Positions 50,391 to 59,344 of a DNA stretch of 64,000 nt are shown here, one piece after another. The stretch lies in contig CAVZQP010000004.1 of the NCBI GenBank assembly GCA_963777485.1, positions 372,001 to 436,000 of the forward strand, given 5' to 3'. The first letter of the stretch is position 1; each line of letters opens with the position of its first letter. The notes below the pieces were generated by a model. That model saw nothing but the letters and a program-made list of their open reading frames with translations. It was not told the DNA's origin and did not search any database. The translations under genes were made by a program, and so were the position numbers. Source of the stretch: Bog-473 sp963777485. GTDB lineage: Bacteria; Actinomycetota; Acidimicrobiia; Acidimicrobiales; RAAP-2.

Positions 50391-51845
50391 ATGTGGGCGA
50401 CTGAGCTACGTGGTGGAAGTGGGCTGGGTGGCGGCCCGTGGCGTGTGACCACGCTTGCCCTCGGCCTCGCCTGCTTCGCCGTTGCGGCCACAGGGTGCGG
50501 ATCCCGGCTCAGCCGGGAATCGATTGCGTCCGCTGCCAAGCGGCCGATCGTCACGTTGCAACGGGACACAGCCAACGGCAACTCCACGTCGTTGCCTAAC
50601 GGCGCGCTGGGAGGCGGAAAGCCGGCGTCGTCTTCGTCGTCGCCGACCTTGGGGTCGGCGACGAGGCTCGGGAGCGCCTCCGCCGCCCAATCGGCGAGCG
50701 GCACGGCCGCTTCAGGACTCGGCTCGAGTACGCATGCGGCCACAGCCAGCGGGTCGACCGTCAACCTGGGCAACGTCGGCAGCTACAGCGGTGTCATCGG
50801 AGCCGTGTTCGCCGGCGCCGAGCCCGCCCTCGGAGTGTGGCAGAGCTACGTCAACGCGCACGGCGGCCTCAACGGGCATCCCGTCCACATCTACTTTGCG
50901 GACGACGGAGGTGATCCTTCGACCAGCGTCTCCGAAGTGGAACAGGAGGTTACTCAGGACCACGTCATCGCTTTCGTCGGCAACTTCTATCCGCTGACGG
51001 TGGGCGCCAGCGTGCCGTACCTGCAGCAGCAAGGCATTCCGGTCATCGGGGGCGACTCAAATGCCGACGCCTGGTGGCAGAGCCCGATGCTGTTTCCACA
51101 GGGTTCCGGCGCTTTGAACCCATCGGTGGAGGCCGAATTCACTATTGGCGCCGCCGTCGCGCGTGGGTACACGAAGATGGCTGTGCTCTACTGCGTCGAG
51201 GACCCAGGATGTGCGACGACCGTCCACAGCTTCGACCAACCCGGGAGCACCGTGGACGGGGCGACGACGGTGTACGCGTCGACCATCAGCCTCACGCAGC
51301 CGGACTTCACGGCACAATGCATCGCGGCCAAGCAGGCGGGTGCGACCTTCGTCTACTTTGCCGGCGACTCCGACAGCCTGCTTCGCATGGTCGGGAACTG
51401 CGTCGCGCAGGGCTACAACCCGATCTACGACATCGACAGCCTCGCCGTCACTGCAAGCCTCTCGAACAACAGCCACCTCAACGGTCTCTTGGCCGGACAA
51501 TCGGACTTCCCGTGGATCGACGGCTTCACCGCGGCCCAGGCCACGTACCAGCAGGCCATGAAATCGTACGCTCCGAACGTGTCCGGATCGGCGTCGACGG
51601 CCGCGGAATGGACGGCCGGCATGCTTGCCGTGGCCGCCGACAAGTTCCTCACGGCCACTCCCACTTCCGCCGAATTCCTCCAGGGCCTTTGGAGCATCAA
51701 GAACGACAATCTGGGTGGCCTCGCTCCGCCGCTGACGTTCACACAGAACGCGTCGGCCACACCTTCCTACTGCTTCTTCCTGATGACCATTCAGGGCGAA
51801 CAATTCGTCGACTTGAACAACGGAAACTACCAATGCGTCTCGTGA
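50391..51845 (+). CDS. LivK-like substrate-binding lipoprotein
   Basis: A 484-residue exported binding protein. The signal peptide (TTLALGLACFAVAATGC) ends in a lipobox whose Cys is near residue 36, so it should be anchored to the membrane. A long Ser/Ala/Gly-rich linker (about residues 60-122) precedes the binding fold, which starts at NVGSYSGVIGAVFAGAEP. ATG 50391 follows GGTGGGGGCAACGAC. Only a DUF6125-like gene follows; there is no permease or ATPase. It is the second orphan exported binding protein of the window and unlike the one at 37467. Confidence 0.88.
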   Translation: MWATELRGGSGLGGGPWRVTTLALGLACFAVAATGCGSRLSRESIASAAKRPIVTLQRDTANGNSTSLPNGALGGGKPASSSSSPTLGSATRLGSASAAQSASGTAASGLGSSTHAATASGSTVNLGNVGSYSGVIGAVFAGAEPALGVWQSYVNAHGGLNGHPVHIYFADDGGDPSTSVSEVEQEVTQDHVIAFVGNFYPLTVGASVPYLQQQGIPVIGGDSNADAWWQSPMLFPQGSGALNPSVEAEFTIGAAVARGYTKMAVLYCVEDPGCATTVHSFDQPGSTVDGATTVYASTISLTQPDFTAQCIAAKQAGATFVYFAGDSDSLLRMVGNCVAQGYNPIYDIDSLAVTASLSNNSHLNGLLAGQSDFPWIDGFTAAQATYQQAMKSYAPNVSGSASTAAEWTAGMLAVAADKFLTATPTSAEFLQGLWSIKNDNLGGLAPPLTFTQNASATPSYCFFLMTIQGEQFVDLNNGNYQCVS

Positions 51846-51893
51846 GGGGACGCGTGCTACCGGAGGTGACGGAAATGGACCAAGAGAACCAAG

Positions 51894-52994
51894 ATGCCAA
51901 GTCCCACGTGCCACCCGAGAAAGGCGGCGGCTATCGCGAACGCCCTTCTCGATTTCAAGATCGACCCGAGTTACAAGGAATGGCCGGTGCTCGAGCCCGA
52001 CGTCCACTACAAGCGGGACCAGCTCGACATTCGACAAGAGCTCGTGGTGGACGCCGGCTTGGATCTTCGGGACTACAGCGGACCGTTCAAGTCTGACCTG
52101 CGCTTCAATGACTTCTCGTCCGAGCAGCTCGTGCGGATGCTGGCGATGTGCGACGAGTACCGCCAGGTTTGGGTGGGCGCCTGGCTGGACGAGGTCGAGC
52201 ACAATTTCGGACGGCGGGAACGAATCGTCATCGAATGGATCGCCTGGCGTGACGTGCTGGCGCCCAGCATGGAAGCGATGCTGCGCGAGTTCCTTCCCGC
52301 GTCCCGGCTCGACCAGCGCCTCGCCGCCGCCGATCTCAGACGCTTCGTGGGGGACCCGCCGGAGAGCGATAGCGATCTCGGCATCGACTACGGCGCCCCT
52401 TTCGCTCCGCAGCAGGACTTCGTCGATCTCCCCAAAGAAGAGCTCGTGGCGATGCTCCCGGGGAGCCACGAGTACATCCTGGCTTGCAACCAGGCAGTGG
52501 CGATGCAGGTGGTCATCCGGCACAGCCTCGACGAGATGTTCCAGATCTCGTGGGATATCTGGAGCGCAAAGGTGCTGCCAGCGGTCAAGGGACTGAAGGC
52601 GCGTCACATGGGGATCAGTGGCAACGATGTGGCGGCGTTCATGAAGGACCTACAGATCGATCCATCCGCCTTCCCCGGCAAGAAGTTCGATCTCGTCTTC
52701 GAAATGCCCGAACCCGACGTCGGTGTCATGACCTTCAACAGGTGCGCGGCGCCCATGATGTGGGAGGCGCTGGGGCGCGAGGACATCCTCGAGAAGGGTT
52801 GCCACATGACCTGCCCGGCGTCGATCGAAGAGACCGCGAAGCTCTACAACCCGAACATGAAAATGGATGTGCTGGCGATACCCCCTCGGGTCGATGACGG
52901 CCACGTCTGTTGCCGCTGGCAGCTGAGCATGCGTTCGCCGGACGATCCGGAGTACGTGCCCGTTTCCCTTACCCGCAAGCCGGAAGTGGGCTGA
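51894..52994 (+). CDS. Uncharacterised protein with two DUF6125-like helical repeats
   Basis: A 366-residue cytoplasmic protein. Two similar helical halves can be seen: SSEQLVRMLAMCDEYRQVW near residue 75, and PKEELVAMLPGSHEYILACN near residue 182. Each is followed by a hydrophobic helical stretch of the kind found in DUF6125 proteins. The C-terminal third contains FNRCAAPMMWEALGRED and a HMTCP, with cysteines and histidines that could bind metal. I do not know its function. ATG 51894 is the first start in frame; the ribosome site is weak. It follows the lipoprotein by 48 bases and is probably co-transcribed with it. Confidence 0.7.
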   Translation: MPSPTCHPRKAAAIANALLDFKIDPSYKEWPVLEPDVHYKRDQLDIRQELVVDAGLDLRDYSGPFKSDLRFNDFSSEQLVRMLAMCDEYRQVWVGAWLDEVEHNFGRRERIVIEWIAWRDVLAPSMEAMLREFLPASRLDQRLAAADLRRFVGDPPESDSDLGIDYGAPFAPQQDFVDLPKEELVAMLPGSHEYILACNQAVAMQVVIRHSLDEMFQISWDIWSAKVLPAVKGLKARHMGISGNDVAAFMKDLQIDPSAFPGKKFDLVFEMPEPDVGVMTFNRCAAPMMWEALGREDILEKGCHMTCPASIEETAKLYNPNMKMDVLAIPPRVDDGHVCCRWQLSMRSPDDPEYVPVSLTRKPEVG

Positions 52995-53016
52995 GCACAG
53001 CCCGGCTGCAACCGAG

Positions 53017-53658
53017 CTAAAGGCGGGACGGCCCATGGGCGGCCTTGGCCAGCCAGGAGCCGAGCGCTTCGCCCGCCGACAGCACATGGGCTTCCATGAC
53101 GCGACGCGCCTCGCTCCCGTCGCCACGTTCCATGGCATCGAGCAGGGCAGCGTGCTCGCGCCGGCTCCGTTGCTCCTGTTCGGGAAACAGCTCGAAGTAG
53201 TTGCCGGGCACGACCCGCTGGGCTTGGCGCACGTGGGTGAGGAGCCGGGGTGATCGCGCCGCCAGGTTGATGGCGCGATGGAAGTGGCGGTTGGCTGCGA
53301 CCACGTCATCGGACTGGCCGATCGCGGCTGCGAGCGCGCGGAGATCGCGAATCTCCTCAGGCGTGATGCGCGCAGTCGCCAGCTCGGCCCCTTTGCCGGC
53401 GAGCGCGGCCAGGATGGCGAAGCTGTCCACCGCGTCCTCGGGCGTGATCCCGACCACAGCCATGCCACTGCGTGGAGTGATCGCGACGAGACCCTCGTAG
53501 GACAGCTCGAGCAGTGCCTCGCGGATGGGGGTGCGGCTGATGCCGAACTCCGCGGTGAGCTGGTCGAGGTCGAGACGGTCCCCCGGCCGCAGCCGCCCGG
53601 TCAGGATCCGGTCGCGCAGCTCGTCGGCGGCCTGGGCCCGGACAGTCGTGCTTATCAG
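53017..53658 (-). CDS. GntR-family (FadR/FCD) regulator, probable non-canonical start
   Basis: A regulator of about 213 residues: a winged helix at the N-terminus (ADELRDRILTGRLRPGDRLD and then FGISRTPIREALLELSYEGL, residues 10-65) and a C-terminal helical FCD ligand domain (ANRHFHRAINLAARSP). No ATG, GTG or TTG precedes the DNA-binding domain in frame; CTG 53658 would start the protein MISTTVRAQAADELRD. ATG 53463 would remove the DNA-binding domain. The start lies in an AT-rich promoter region with TATCAG, also found at 63656. It is divergent from the flavin monooxygenase and likely controls it. Confidence 0.8.
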   Translation of the reverse strand: MISTTVRAQAADELRDRILTGRLRPGDRLDLDQLTAEFGISRTPIREALLELSYEGLVAITPRSGMAVVGITPEDAVDSFAILAALAGKGAELATARITPEEIRDLRALAAAIGQSDDVVAANRHFHRAINLAARSPRLLTHVRQAQRVVPGNYFELFPEQEQRSRREHAALLDAMERGDGSEARRVMEAHVLSAGEALGSWLAKAAHGPSRL

Positions 53659-53670
53659 TTTGATATCTGA
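53653..53670. promoter_or_regulatory. TATCAG-type site, putative GntR operator
   Basis: TATCAGTTTGATATCTGA overlaps the 5' end of the GntR gene and faces the flavin monooxygenase gene. On the minus strand it includes AAACTGATA, which recurs in TATCAGAAACTGATA at 63656. The flanking ATATTACATATTAAAT is the AT-richest stretch of the window and probably the divergent promoter. Confidence 0.5.
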
Positions 53671-53719
53671 AATATTACATATTAAATTGGCTTACGACGG
53701 ATTATTAGGGAGCGCGCCC

Positions 53720-55075
53720 ATGGCGAACGTGAAACGGCAGATGGCCCTGGTCGGGTTCATGCAGGCGGGGAACGCCACCGTCTACGCGGGGTCCTGGCGG
53801 CATCCGGCCACCGAGCACGGATTTCTGACCGCGAGCTACTACGAGAAGCTGGCCCGGACGCTCGAAGAAGGCTGTTTCGACCTCATGTTCTTCGACGACC
53901 GCCTCGCCATGCCGGGGATCTACGGCGGCTCGGTCGCGGAGGCGGTGCGGACGGGCGCACGTCCGGTGAAGCTCGACCTGAGCGTGGTACTCGGCATCTG
54001 CGCCGCGGTCACGAGCCGGATCGGCTTGGGCGCGACGTACTCCACGACGTACTACACGCCGTTCCACGTGGCCCGCACGTTCGCGACGCTCGACCATTTG
54101 TCGGGCGGACGCGCCGCCTGGAACGTCGTCACGTCGGTGAACGACAGCGAAGCGCAGAACTACGGCTTTAAGCAAGCGATCCCCCACGACGTCCGCTACG
54201 ACCGGGCGGACGAATTCCTCGAAGCGACAACTGGTTTGTGGGACACCTGGGAGGACGACGCCCTCGTGCTCGACCGGGAGACGCCGCTGTTCGCCGATCC
54301 GGCGAAGGTCCACGAGCTCGACCACGACGCCGAGTGGTTCAGCGTGCGCGGACCGCTGACAGTGCCGCGTTGCCCGCAGGGCCGCCCGGTCCTTCTCCAG
54401 GCCGGGTCGTCGGGGCGCGGCCGTGAATTCGCGGCCCGGTGGGCGGAGCTGATCTTCACGGGCGATCCCGGCATCGACATCGCCCGGTCCCACTACAAGG
54501 ACCAGAAGGAGAAGATCGGGGAGCGGGGCCGGGACCCGCAATCCGTCAAGATGCTCCCGATGGCCTACACGGTCGTCGGCGAGTCGAAGGCGCACGCCGA
54601 AGAGCGAGAGCAGATGTTCCTGAACGACCTCGTCGACCCGATGGCCTCTCTCACGCTGCTCTCCGAGCTGATGAATTACGACTTCGCCGGTCTCGAGCTC
54701 GATGCGCCCATCACCGACGAGTTGATCGAATCGGTGTCCGGCATCCGGGGCCTGGTGCAGAACATCAAGAAGCACATCGGCAGCGAGACAGTGACGCTGG
54801 GCGACCTGGCCGGTCACAGGGCGACGCTGCTGCAGGGACCCCGGTTCGTGGGCACCGGCCCGGACATCGCCGACCAGATGGAGGCGTGGTTCGACGGTGG
54901 CGCCTGCGACGGGTTCGTCATCGCGGCGACGCACAGCCCCGGTGCCTACGAGGACATGGTCCGCCTCGTCGTGCCCGAGTTGCAGCGCCGGGGCGTCTTC
55001 CGGGATCACTACGAAGGCACGACGCTGCGGGAGCACCTGGGGCTCGACCGCCCGGCGGTGGCCCTGGGTGCCTGA
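53720..55075 (+). CDS. LLM-class flavin-dependent monooxygenase (NtaA/SnaA/DszA type)
   Basis: A 451-residue FMN-dependent TIM-barrel monooxygenase of the bacterial-luciferase superfamily. Typical segments are GFDLMFFDD-like EGCFDLMFFDDRLA (near residue 52), TYYTPFHVARTFATLDHLS (near 112), GRAAWNVVTS (near 132) and GSSGRGREFAARWAE (near 232). NtaA-type members need reduced FMN from a separate reductase; the nearest reductase-like gene is at 26910. ATG 53720 follows AGGGAGCG. It overlaps the CoA-transferase by 8 bases. DszA-type chemistry would oxidise a sulfone or ketone; the substrate here is unknown. Confidence 0.9.
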   Translation: MANVKRQMALVGFMQAGNATVYAGSWRHPATEHGFLTASYYEKLARTLEEGCFDLMFFDDRLAMPGIYGGSVAEAVRTGARPVKLDLSVVLGICAAVTSRIGLGATYSTTYYTPFHVARTFATLDHLSGGRAAWNVVTSVNDSEAQNYGFKQAIPHDVRYDRADEFLEATTGLWDTWEDDALVLDRETPLFADPAKVHELDHDAEWFSVRGPLTVPRCPQGRPVLLQAGSSGRGREFAARWAELIFTGDPGIDIARSHYKDQKEKIGERGRDPQSVKMLPMAYTVVGESKAHAEEREQMFLNDLVDPMASLTLLSELMNYDFAGLELDAPITDELIESVSGIRGLVQNIKKHIGSETVTLGDLAGHRATLLQGPRFVGTGPDIADQMEAWFDGGACDGFVIAATHSPGAYEDMVRLVVPELQRRGVFRDHYEGTTLREHLGLDRPAVALGA

Positions 55076-56270
55076 CCGCGACCTCCCGCTCCGGGGTATC
55101 CGCGTCATCGACGCGGCGACGCTGGCCGCCGGGCCGATGGTCGCCACGATGCTCGGCGAGTTCGGCGCCGAGGTGATCAAGGTCGAACAACCCGACGTGG
55201 GCGATCCGTTGCGTACCTGGGGTGACCAGAAGGACGGCGTCGGCCTGTTCTGGAAGAGCATGAGCCGCAACAAGCAGTGCGTCACCCTCGACCTCCGCAA
55301 CGCCGACGGCCAGGAGCTGTTCCACCGTCTCCTCGACGTGAGCGACGTCTTCGTCGCGAACAACCGCCCGGGCGCCCTGGCGAAGTGGGGGCTCGACTAC
55401 GAGTCGGTGCACGCGGCGCATCCCCGGGTGGTGATGCTCCACATCAGCGGATACGGCCTCGGCGGCCCCAAGAGCGACCGGCCCGGCTTCGGCACCCTGG
55501 CCGAGGCGATGAGCGGCTTCGCGCATGTGACCGGCCAGCCCGACGGGCCGCCGACCCTGCCGCCGTTCTTCCTCGCCGACGGGGTGGCATCACAGTCGGC
55601 GACCGCCGCCGTCATGCTGGCGCTCTACCACCGCGACGTGCATGGAGCGGCCGGCCAGTTGATCGACGTCAACCTGATCGAACCGCTGGCCCGGCTCATC
55701 GAGACGTCGACGCTGGCCTACAGCCACCTCGGGAAGATCCCCGGTCGCGTCGGCAACCTCCTGCCGGCGAGCGCGCCGCGCAATGCGTACGAGACGAGCG
55801 ACGGCAAGTGGGTGGCGATATCGAGCGCGTCGCCGAACATCGCCCTGCGGGTGTTCCGCGCCATCGACCGACCCGACATGGTCGAGGACGCACGGTATGC
55901 CGACCCCGTCCAGCGCCAAGCGCGCGCCGTCGAGATCGATGCCCTCGTCGCCGGTTGGATCGAGGGCAGGACGCTGGACGAGGTCATGGCCACGTTCGAG
56001 CTGGCCGAGGTCGCTGCAGCCCCGGTCTACGACGCGCAGCAGTTGCTGGCCGACGAGCACCTTCGGGCGCGCGGCTCGTTCGTGGACCTCGAGGACCCGG
56101 AGCTCGGGCACATGACGGTGCAGGCGCCCGTTGCGAAGTTCAGCGAGACGCCCGGTGTGGTCGAGCACCTCGGCCGGGCCCTCGGCGCCGACAACGACGC
56201 GGTCTACGGTGGGCTGCTCGGCGTCAACGCGGAGCGCCTGGCTGCGTTGCGCGCGGCCGGGACGATCTGA
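55068..56270 (+). CDS. Class III acyl-CoA transferase (CaiB/BaiF family)
   Basis: A 400-residue CoA-transferase. LGEFGAEVIKVEQPDVGD is near residue 27, and the probable catalytic Asp is in FFLADGVASQ near residue 166. The GTG at 55068 overlaps the end of the monooxygenase gene by 8 bases. It is followed after 20 bases by a CitE-like lyase. A succinyl- or mesaconyl-type CoA transfer preceding C-C lyase action is plausible by analogy with methylaspartate-cycle and itaconate modules, but not established. Confidence 0.9.
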   Translation: MPDRDLPLRGIRVIDAATLAAGPMVATMLGEFGAEVIKVEQPDVGDPLRTWGDQKDGVGLFWKSMSRNKQCVTLDLRNADGQELFHRLLDVSDVFVANNRPGALAKWGLDYESVHAAHPRVVMLHISGYGLGGPKSDRPGFGTLAEAMSGFAHVTGQPDGPPTLPPFFLADGVASQSATAAVMLALYHRDVHGAAGQLIDVNLIEPLARLIETSTLAYSHLGKIPGRVGNLLPASAPRNAYETSDGKWVAISSASPNIALRVFRAIDRPDMVEDARYADPVQRQARAVEIDALVAGWIEGRTLDEVMATFELAEVAAAPVYDAQQLLADEHLRARGSFVDLEDPELGHMTVQAPVAKFSETPGVVEHLGRALGADNDAVYGGLLGVNAERLAALRAAGTI

Positions 56271-56290
56271 GCAGCAGACAGGAGGCATCG

Positions 56291-57220
56291 GTGCGCGCAC
56301 CCCGGGCCCGTCGCTCCGAGCTGGCCACCCCGGCCAGCAGCGAGCGCATGTGCGAGAAGGCGCCGGCGACCGGCGCCGACCTCGTCTTCCTCGACCTCGA
56401 GGACGCGTGCGCGCCTTCGGCGAAGGAGTCGGCGCGGGGGATCGCGGTCGGGGCGCTGACGGGCCTCGACTGGGGCCAAACTGTGCGTGCGGTCCGGATC
56501 AACGGGATCGACACACCGTGGTGCCACGGCGACATCATCGAGATCGTCACCGGGGCCCGGGACCGTGTCGACGTGCTGATCGTGCCCAAGGTCCGGTCGG
56601 CCCGCGACGTCTGGTGGGTGGACGTGCTGCTCGGCCAGCTCGAGGCGAAGCTCGGCCTCTCGCAGCGCATCGGCCTCGAGGCCTTGATCGAAGACGCCGA
56701 GGGGTTGGCGCGGGCGCTCGAGATAGCGCAGTCGAGCGATCGTCTCGAGGCGCTCATCTTCGGGGCAGGCGACCTCTCGGCGTCGCTGCACGCGCGGGTC
56801 GACGGCAACTTCGACCCGGTCGTGGACTACCCGGGCGACTTCTGGCACTACGCCCGCGCCCAGGTCCTCACGGCCGCGCGGGCCGGCCAGGTCGATGCGA
56901 TCGACGCGCCGTACCCGGACTACGCGGACCCCGACGGCTACCGGCGGTCCGCCACGGCGGCGAGCGCGCTCGGCTTCGACGGCAAGTGGGCCATCCATCC
57001 GAGCCAGGTCCCGATCGCCAACGAGGTCTTCTCGCCCACTGCCGCCGAGGTCGCCGACGCCCGTGCGTCCATCGCGGCCTACCGGGAGGCGGAGGCGGGA
57101 GGGATCGGGGCGATCGGTCGAGACGGCCGGCTCGTGGACGCGGCGCACATGCGCCTGGCCGCCAACACACTGCTCAAGGCCGAACTGGCGGGGACCGAAG
57201 GAGGCGATCCGACCCCCTGA
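56291..57220 (+). CDS. HpcH/HpaI-fold CitE-like acyl-CoA lyase
   Basis: A 309-residue magnesium-dependent lyase of the citrate-lyase beta/malyl-CoA lyase group. Visible are FLDLEDACAPSAKESAR (near residue 32), the acidic metal ligands in EALIEDAEGL and GAGDLSASL, and the signature GKWAIHPSQV near residue 233. Members cleave malyl-, citramalyl- or methylmalyl-CoA into acetyl- or propionyl-CoA and an oxo acid. GTG 56291 has CAGGAGG eight bases upstream. It closes the unit monooxygenase-CoA-transferase-lyase. Confidence 0.9.
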   Translation: MRAPRARRSELATPASSERMCEKAPATGADLVFLDLEDACAPSAKESARGIAVGALTGLDWGQTVRAVRINGIDTPWCHGDIIEIVTGARDRVDVLIVPKVRSARDVWWVDVLLGQLEAKLGLSQRIGLEALIEDAEGLARALEIAQSSDRLEALIFGAGDLSASLHARVDGNFDPVVDYPGDFWHYARAQVLTAARAGQVDAIDAPYPDYADPDGYRRSATAASALGFDGKWAIHPSQVPIANEVFSPTAAEVADARASIAAYREAEAGGIGAIGRDGRLVDAAHMRLAANTLLKAELAGTEGGDPTP

Positions 57221-57328
57221 CCTGACCCGGAGTGCAGGCGAGCGCTCTGCGGAAACGCCCTTCTCACCTCATGAGAGCCGTGCTATCCTCGAGCCTGTCA
57301 CCGAAGGCCGCGACGAGAGGACCCGCGC

Positions 57329-58600
57329 ATGGCACGTTGGCCCAAGCCACCCGAGGGGAGCTGGACGGAGCACTTCCAGCTCGGCACCGAGCCCATCTCC
57401 TATGAGGACTCCATCTCCCCTGAGTTCTACGAGCTCGAGCGCGAGGCCGTCTTCAAGCGGGCCTGGCTGAACGTCGGGCGGGTCGAGCAGCTCCCGCGGA
57501 AGGGGAGCTACTTCACCAAGGAGCTGGCGGTGGCCCGCACCTCGGTGGTGATCGTGCGCGGCACCGACGACGAAGTGCGCGCGTTCTACAACGTCTGCCG
57601 GCACCGGGGCAACAAGCTGGTGTGGAGGGACTACCCGAACGAGGAGACCAGCGGCGTGTCCCGCCAGTTCGTGTGCAAGTACCACGGCTGGCGCTACGAC
57701 CTCGACGGCGCGTGCAACTTCGTCCAACAGGAGCAGGAGTTCTTCGACCTCGACAAGGCCGACTACGGCTTGTTGCCGGTCCATTGCGAGGTGTGGGCAG
57801 GGTTCATCTTCGTCAACCTGTCCAGGCAGCCAGAGCAGAGTCTGGTGGACTTCCTCGGACCCGACGTGACGAAGCTCGAGAACTACCCGTTCGACCAACT
57901 GACCGAGCGGTGGTTCTACCGCGGGACCGTCAACGCGAACTGGAAACTGTATATGGACGCCTTTCAGGAGTTCTACCACGCACCGATTTTGCACGCGAAG
58001 CAGACGCCGCCCGATTGGTCGAGCGCCGCGCAGCAGGCCGGCTTCGAAGCGCCGGCGTACACGATCTCGGGACCGCACCGCCTTGTGAGCACCGCCGGCA
58101 TCCACCCGTGGACCCTGCCCGACAACATGCTCAAGCCGATGGAGCGGATTACCCGCAGCGGCCTCTTCGGGCCGTGGGACAAGCCGGACCTCGACTACGA
58201 CCAGAAGGCAGCGGGGATCAACCCCGCCGGCTGTGACCCGTGGGGTCTCGACTCGTGGCAGATCTTCCCGAACTTCACCATCCTGGTCTGGGGCCAAGAG
58301 TGGTATCTCACCTACCACTACTGGCCGACTGGCCAGGGCTCCCACGTCTTCGAGGGCACCCTGTACTTCGTGCCGGCGAAGACACCGCGAGAGCGGGTGG
58401 CGCACGAGCTCGCAGCGGTGTCCTTCAAGGAGTACGGGCTCCAGGACGCCAACACGCTGGAGGCCACGCAAACGATGCTCGAGTCGCGCGTGCTCGAGCG
58501 CTTCCCGCTGAACGACCAAGAAGTCCTGTGCCGTCACCTGCACAAGGTGGTCGGTGAGTGGGTGGACGACTACAAGAAGCTCGAAGAGGCTGGGGTCTGA
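57329..58600 (+). CDS. Rieske [2Fe-2S] ring-hydroxylating oxygenase alpha subunit
   Basis: A 423-residue oxygenase, apparently complete. The Rieske ligands are Cys90-x-His92 (CRHRG) and Cys116-x2-His119 (CKYHGW). The mononuclear iron site is suggested by FYHAPILH, whose histidines fall near residues 217 and 222. The length matches Rieske oxygenases that work without a beta subunit. ATG 57329 follows GAGAGGACC. The upstream gap has TTCTCA and CTATCCT as a possible promoter. A conserved-looking small gene follows, and the KshB-like reductase at 61031 could supply electrons. Confidence 0.93.
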   Translation: MARWPKPPEGSWTEHFQLGTEPISYEDSISPEFYELEREAVFKRAWLNVGRVEQLPRKGSYFTKELAVARTSVVIVRGTDDEVRAFYNVCRHRGNKLVWRDYPNEETSGVSRQFVCKYHGWRYDLDGACNFVQQEQEFFDLDKADYGLLPVHCEVWAGFIFVNLSRQPEQSLVDFLGPDVTKLENYPFDQLTERWFYRGTVNANWKLYMDAFQEFYHAPILHAKQTPPDWSSAAQQAGFEAPAYTISGPHRLVSTAGIHPWTLPDNMLKPMERITRSGLFGPWDKPDLDYDQKAAGINPAGCDPWGLDSWQIFPNFTILVWGQEWYLTYHYWPTGQGSHVFEGTLYFVPAKTPRERVAHELAAVSFKEYGLQDANTLEATQTMLESRVLERFPLNDQEVLCRHLHKVVGEWVDDYKKLEEAGV

Positions 58601-58604
58601 TCCG

Positions 58605-58940
58605 ATGACCACGACGATGCTGCCGGCCGAGTTCGCCGACCTCGAGCCCTTTGCCGCCGCCTGGTGCCTGCCGACCGAGAGCGAGCGGTTCGCACAGCGC
58701 CTGGCCGTCCCGATGGGCGAGATGCAGGCCTTCTACGACGCCATCACGCCGCGCTACGAAGAGGCGATGGCGTACTGCGACGCGTTCCCGCTCGACGAGA
58801 TGCCCGAGGACGCGGTGAACCTCATGCACCTGCTGTACTCGATGATCATGGTGTCGTTCCCCGTCGAGTGCTGGGGCCAGGGCCCGGTGCCGGACACCGG
58901 CGCTGCCTACCTGGACCTGTTGGTCGAGCCCGGGCCCTGA
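58605..58940 (+). CDS. Small protein linked to a Rieske oxygenase, function unknown
   Basis: An acidic 111-residue protein starting 5 bases after the Rieske gene. The sequence has PAEFADLEPFAAAWCLPTE at the N-terminus, a helical centre (EMQAFYDAITPRYEEAM) and a C-terminal FPVECWGQGPVPDTGAAYL. I recall similar small proteins next to Rieske oxygenases in mycobacteria, but know of no assigned role. There is no signal peptide or metal motif. It may be an accessory or beta-like subunit of the oxygenase. Confidence 0.75.
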   Translation: MTTTMLPAEFADLEPFAAAWCLPTESERFAQRLAVPMGEMQAFYDAITPRYEEAMAYCDAFPLDEMPEDAVNLMHLLYSMIMVSFPVECWGQGPVPDTGAAYLDLLVEPGP

Positions 58941-58993
58941 GGGGCGAAGTCTGACCCGGGCCCCCGAGGCCTCGCGTCGGCCATGATGCACCG

Positions 58994-59344
58994 ATGATCT
59001 TCGGTGCGCACCTGGTCCTCTACAGCACGGACGCCGAGGCGGACCGCGCGTTCATCGCGGACGTCCTCGGCTTCGATTCCGTCGATGCCGGCGGCGGCTG
59101 GCTGATCTTCGGCCTCCCCCCGGCCGAGGCCGCGGTGCATCCGGCGGAGGCCCCGGCCGCCGAGCTGTATCTCATGTGCGACGACCTCGAGGCGGAGGTC
59201 CGCGCGCTGGCGCAGCGAGGCGTGGTGTGCGCCGCGGTCGAGGACGCGCGTTGGGGAACCATCACGAAGATCGCGCTTCCGAGCGGTGCCAAGGTCGGCC
59301 TCTACCAGCCGCGGCATCCGACCGCGATCGAGGGTTCTCGGTAA
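58994..59344 (+). CDS. VOC-family (glyoxalase-fold) protein
   Basis: A 116-residue protein of the vicinal-oxygen-chelate superfamily: GAHLVLYSTDAEADRAFIAD at the N-terminus and LPSGAKVGLYQPRHP at the C-terminus, the usual arrangement of a single repeat. The metal ligands are not complete, so a binding or resistance-type role is possible. It follows the small Rieske-linked gene by 53 bases. Its stop abuts the stop of the convergent gene at 59345. Confidence 0.82.
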   Translation: MIFGAHLVLYSTDAEADRAFIADVLGFDSVDAGGGWLIFGLPPAEAAVHPAEAPAAELYLMCDDLEAEVRALAQRGVVCAAVEDARWGTITKIALPSGAKVGLYQPRHPTAIEGSR

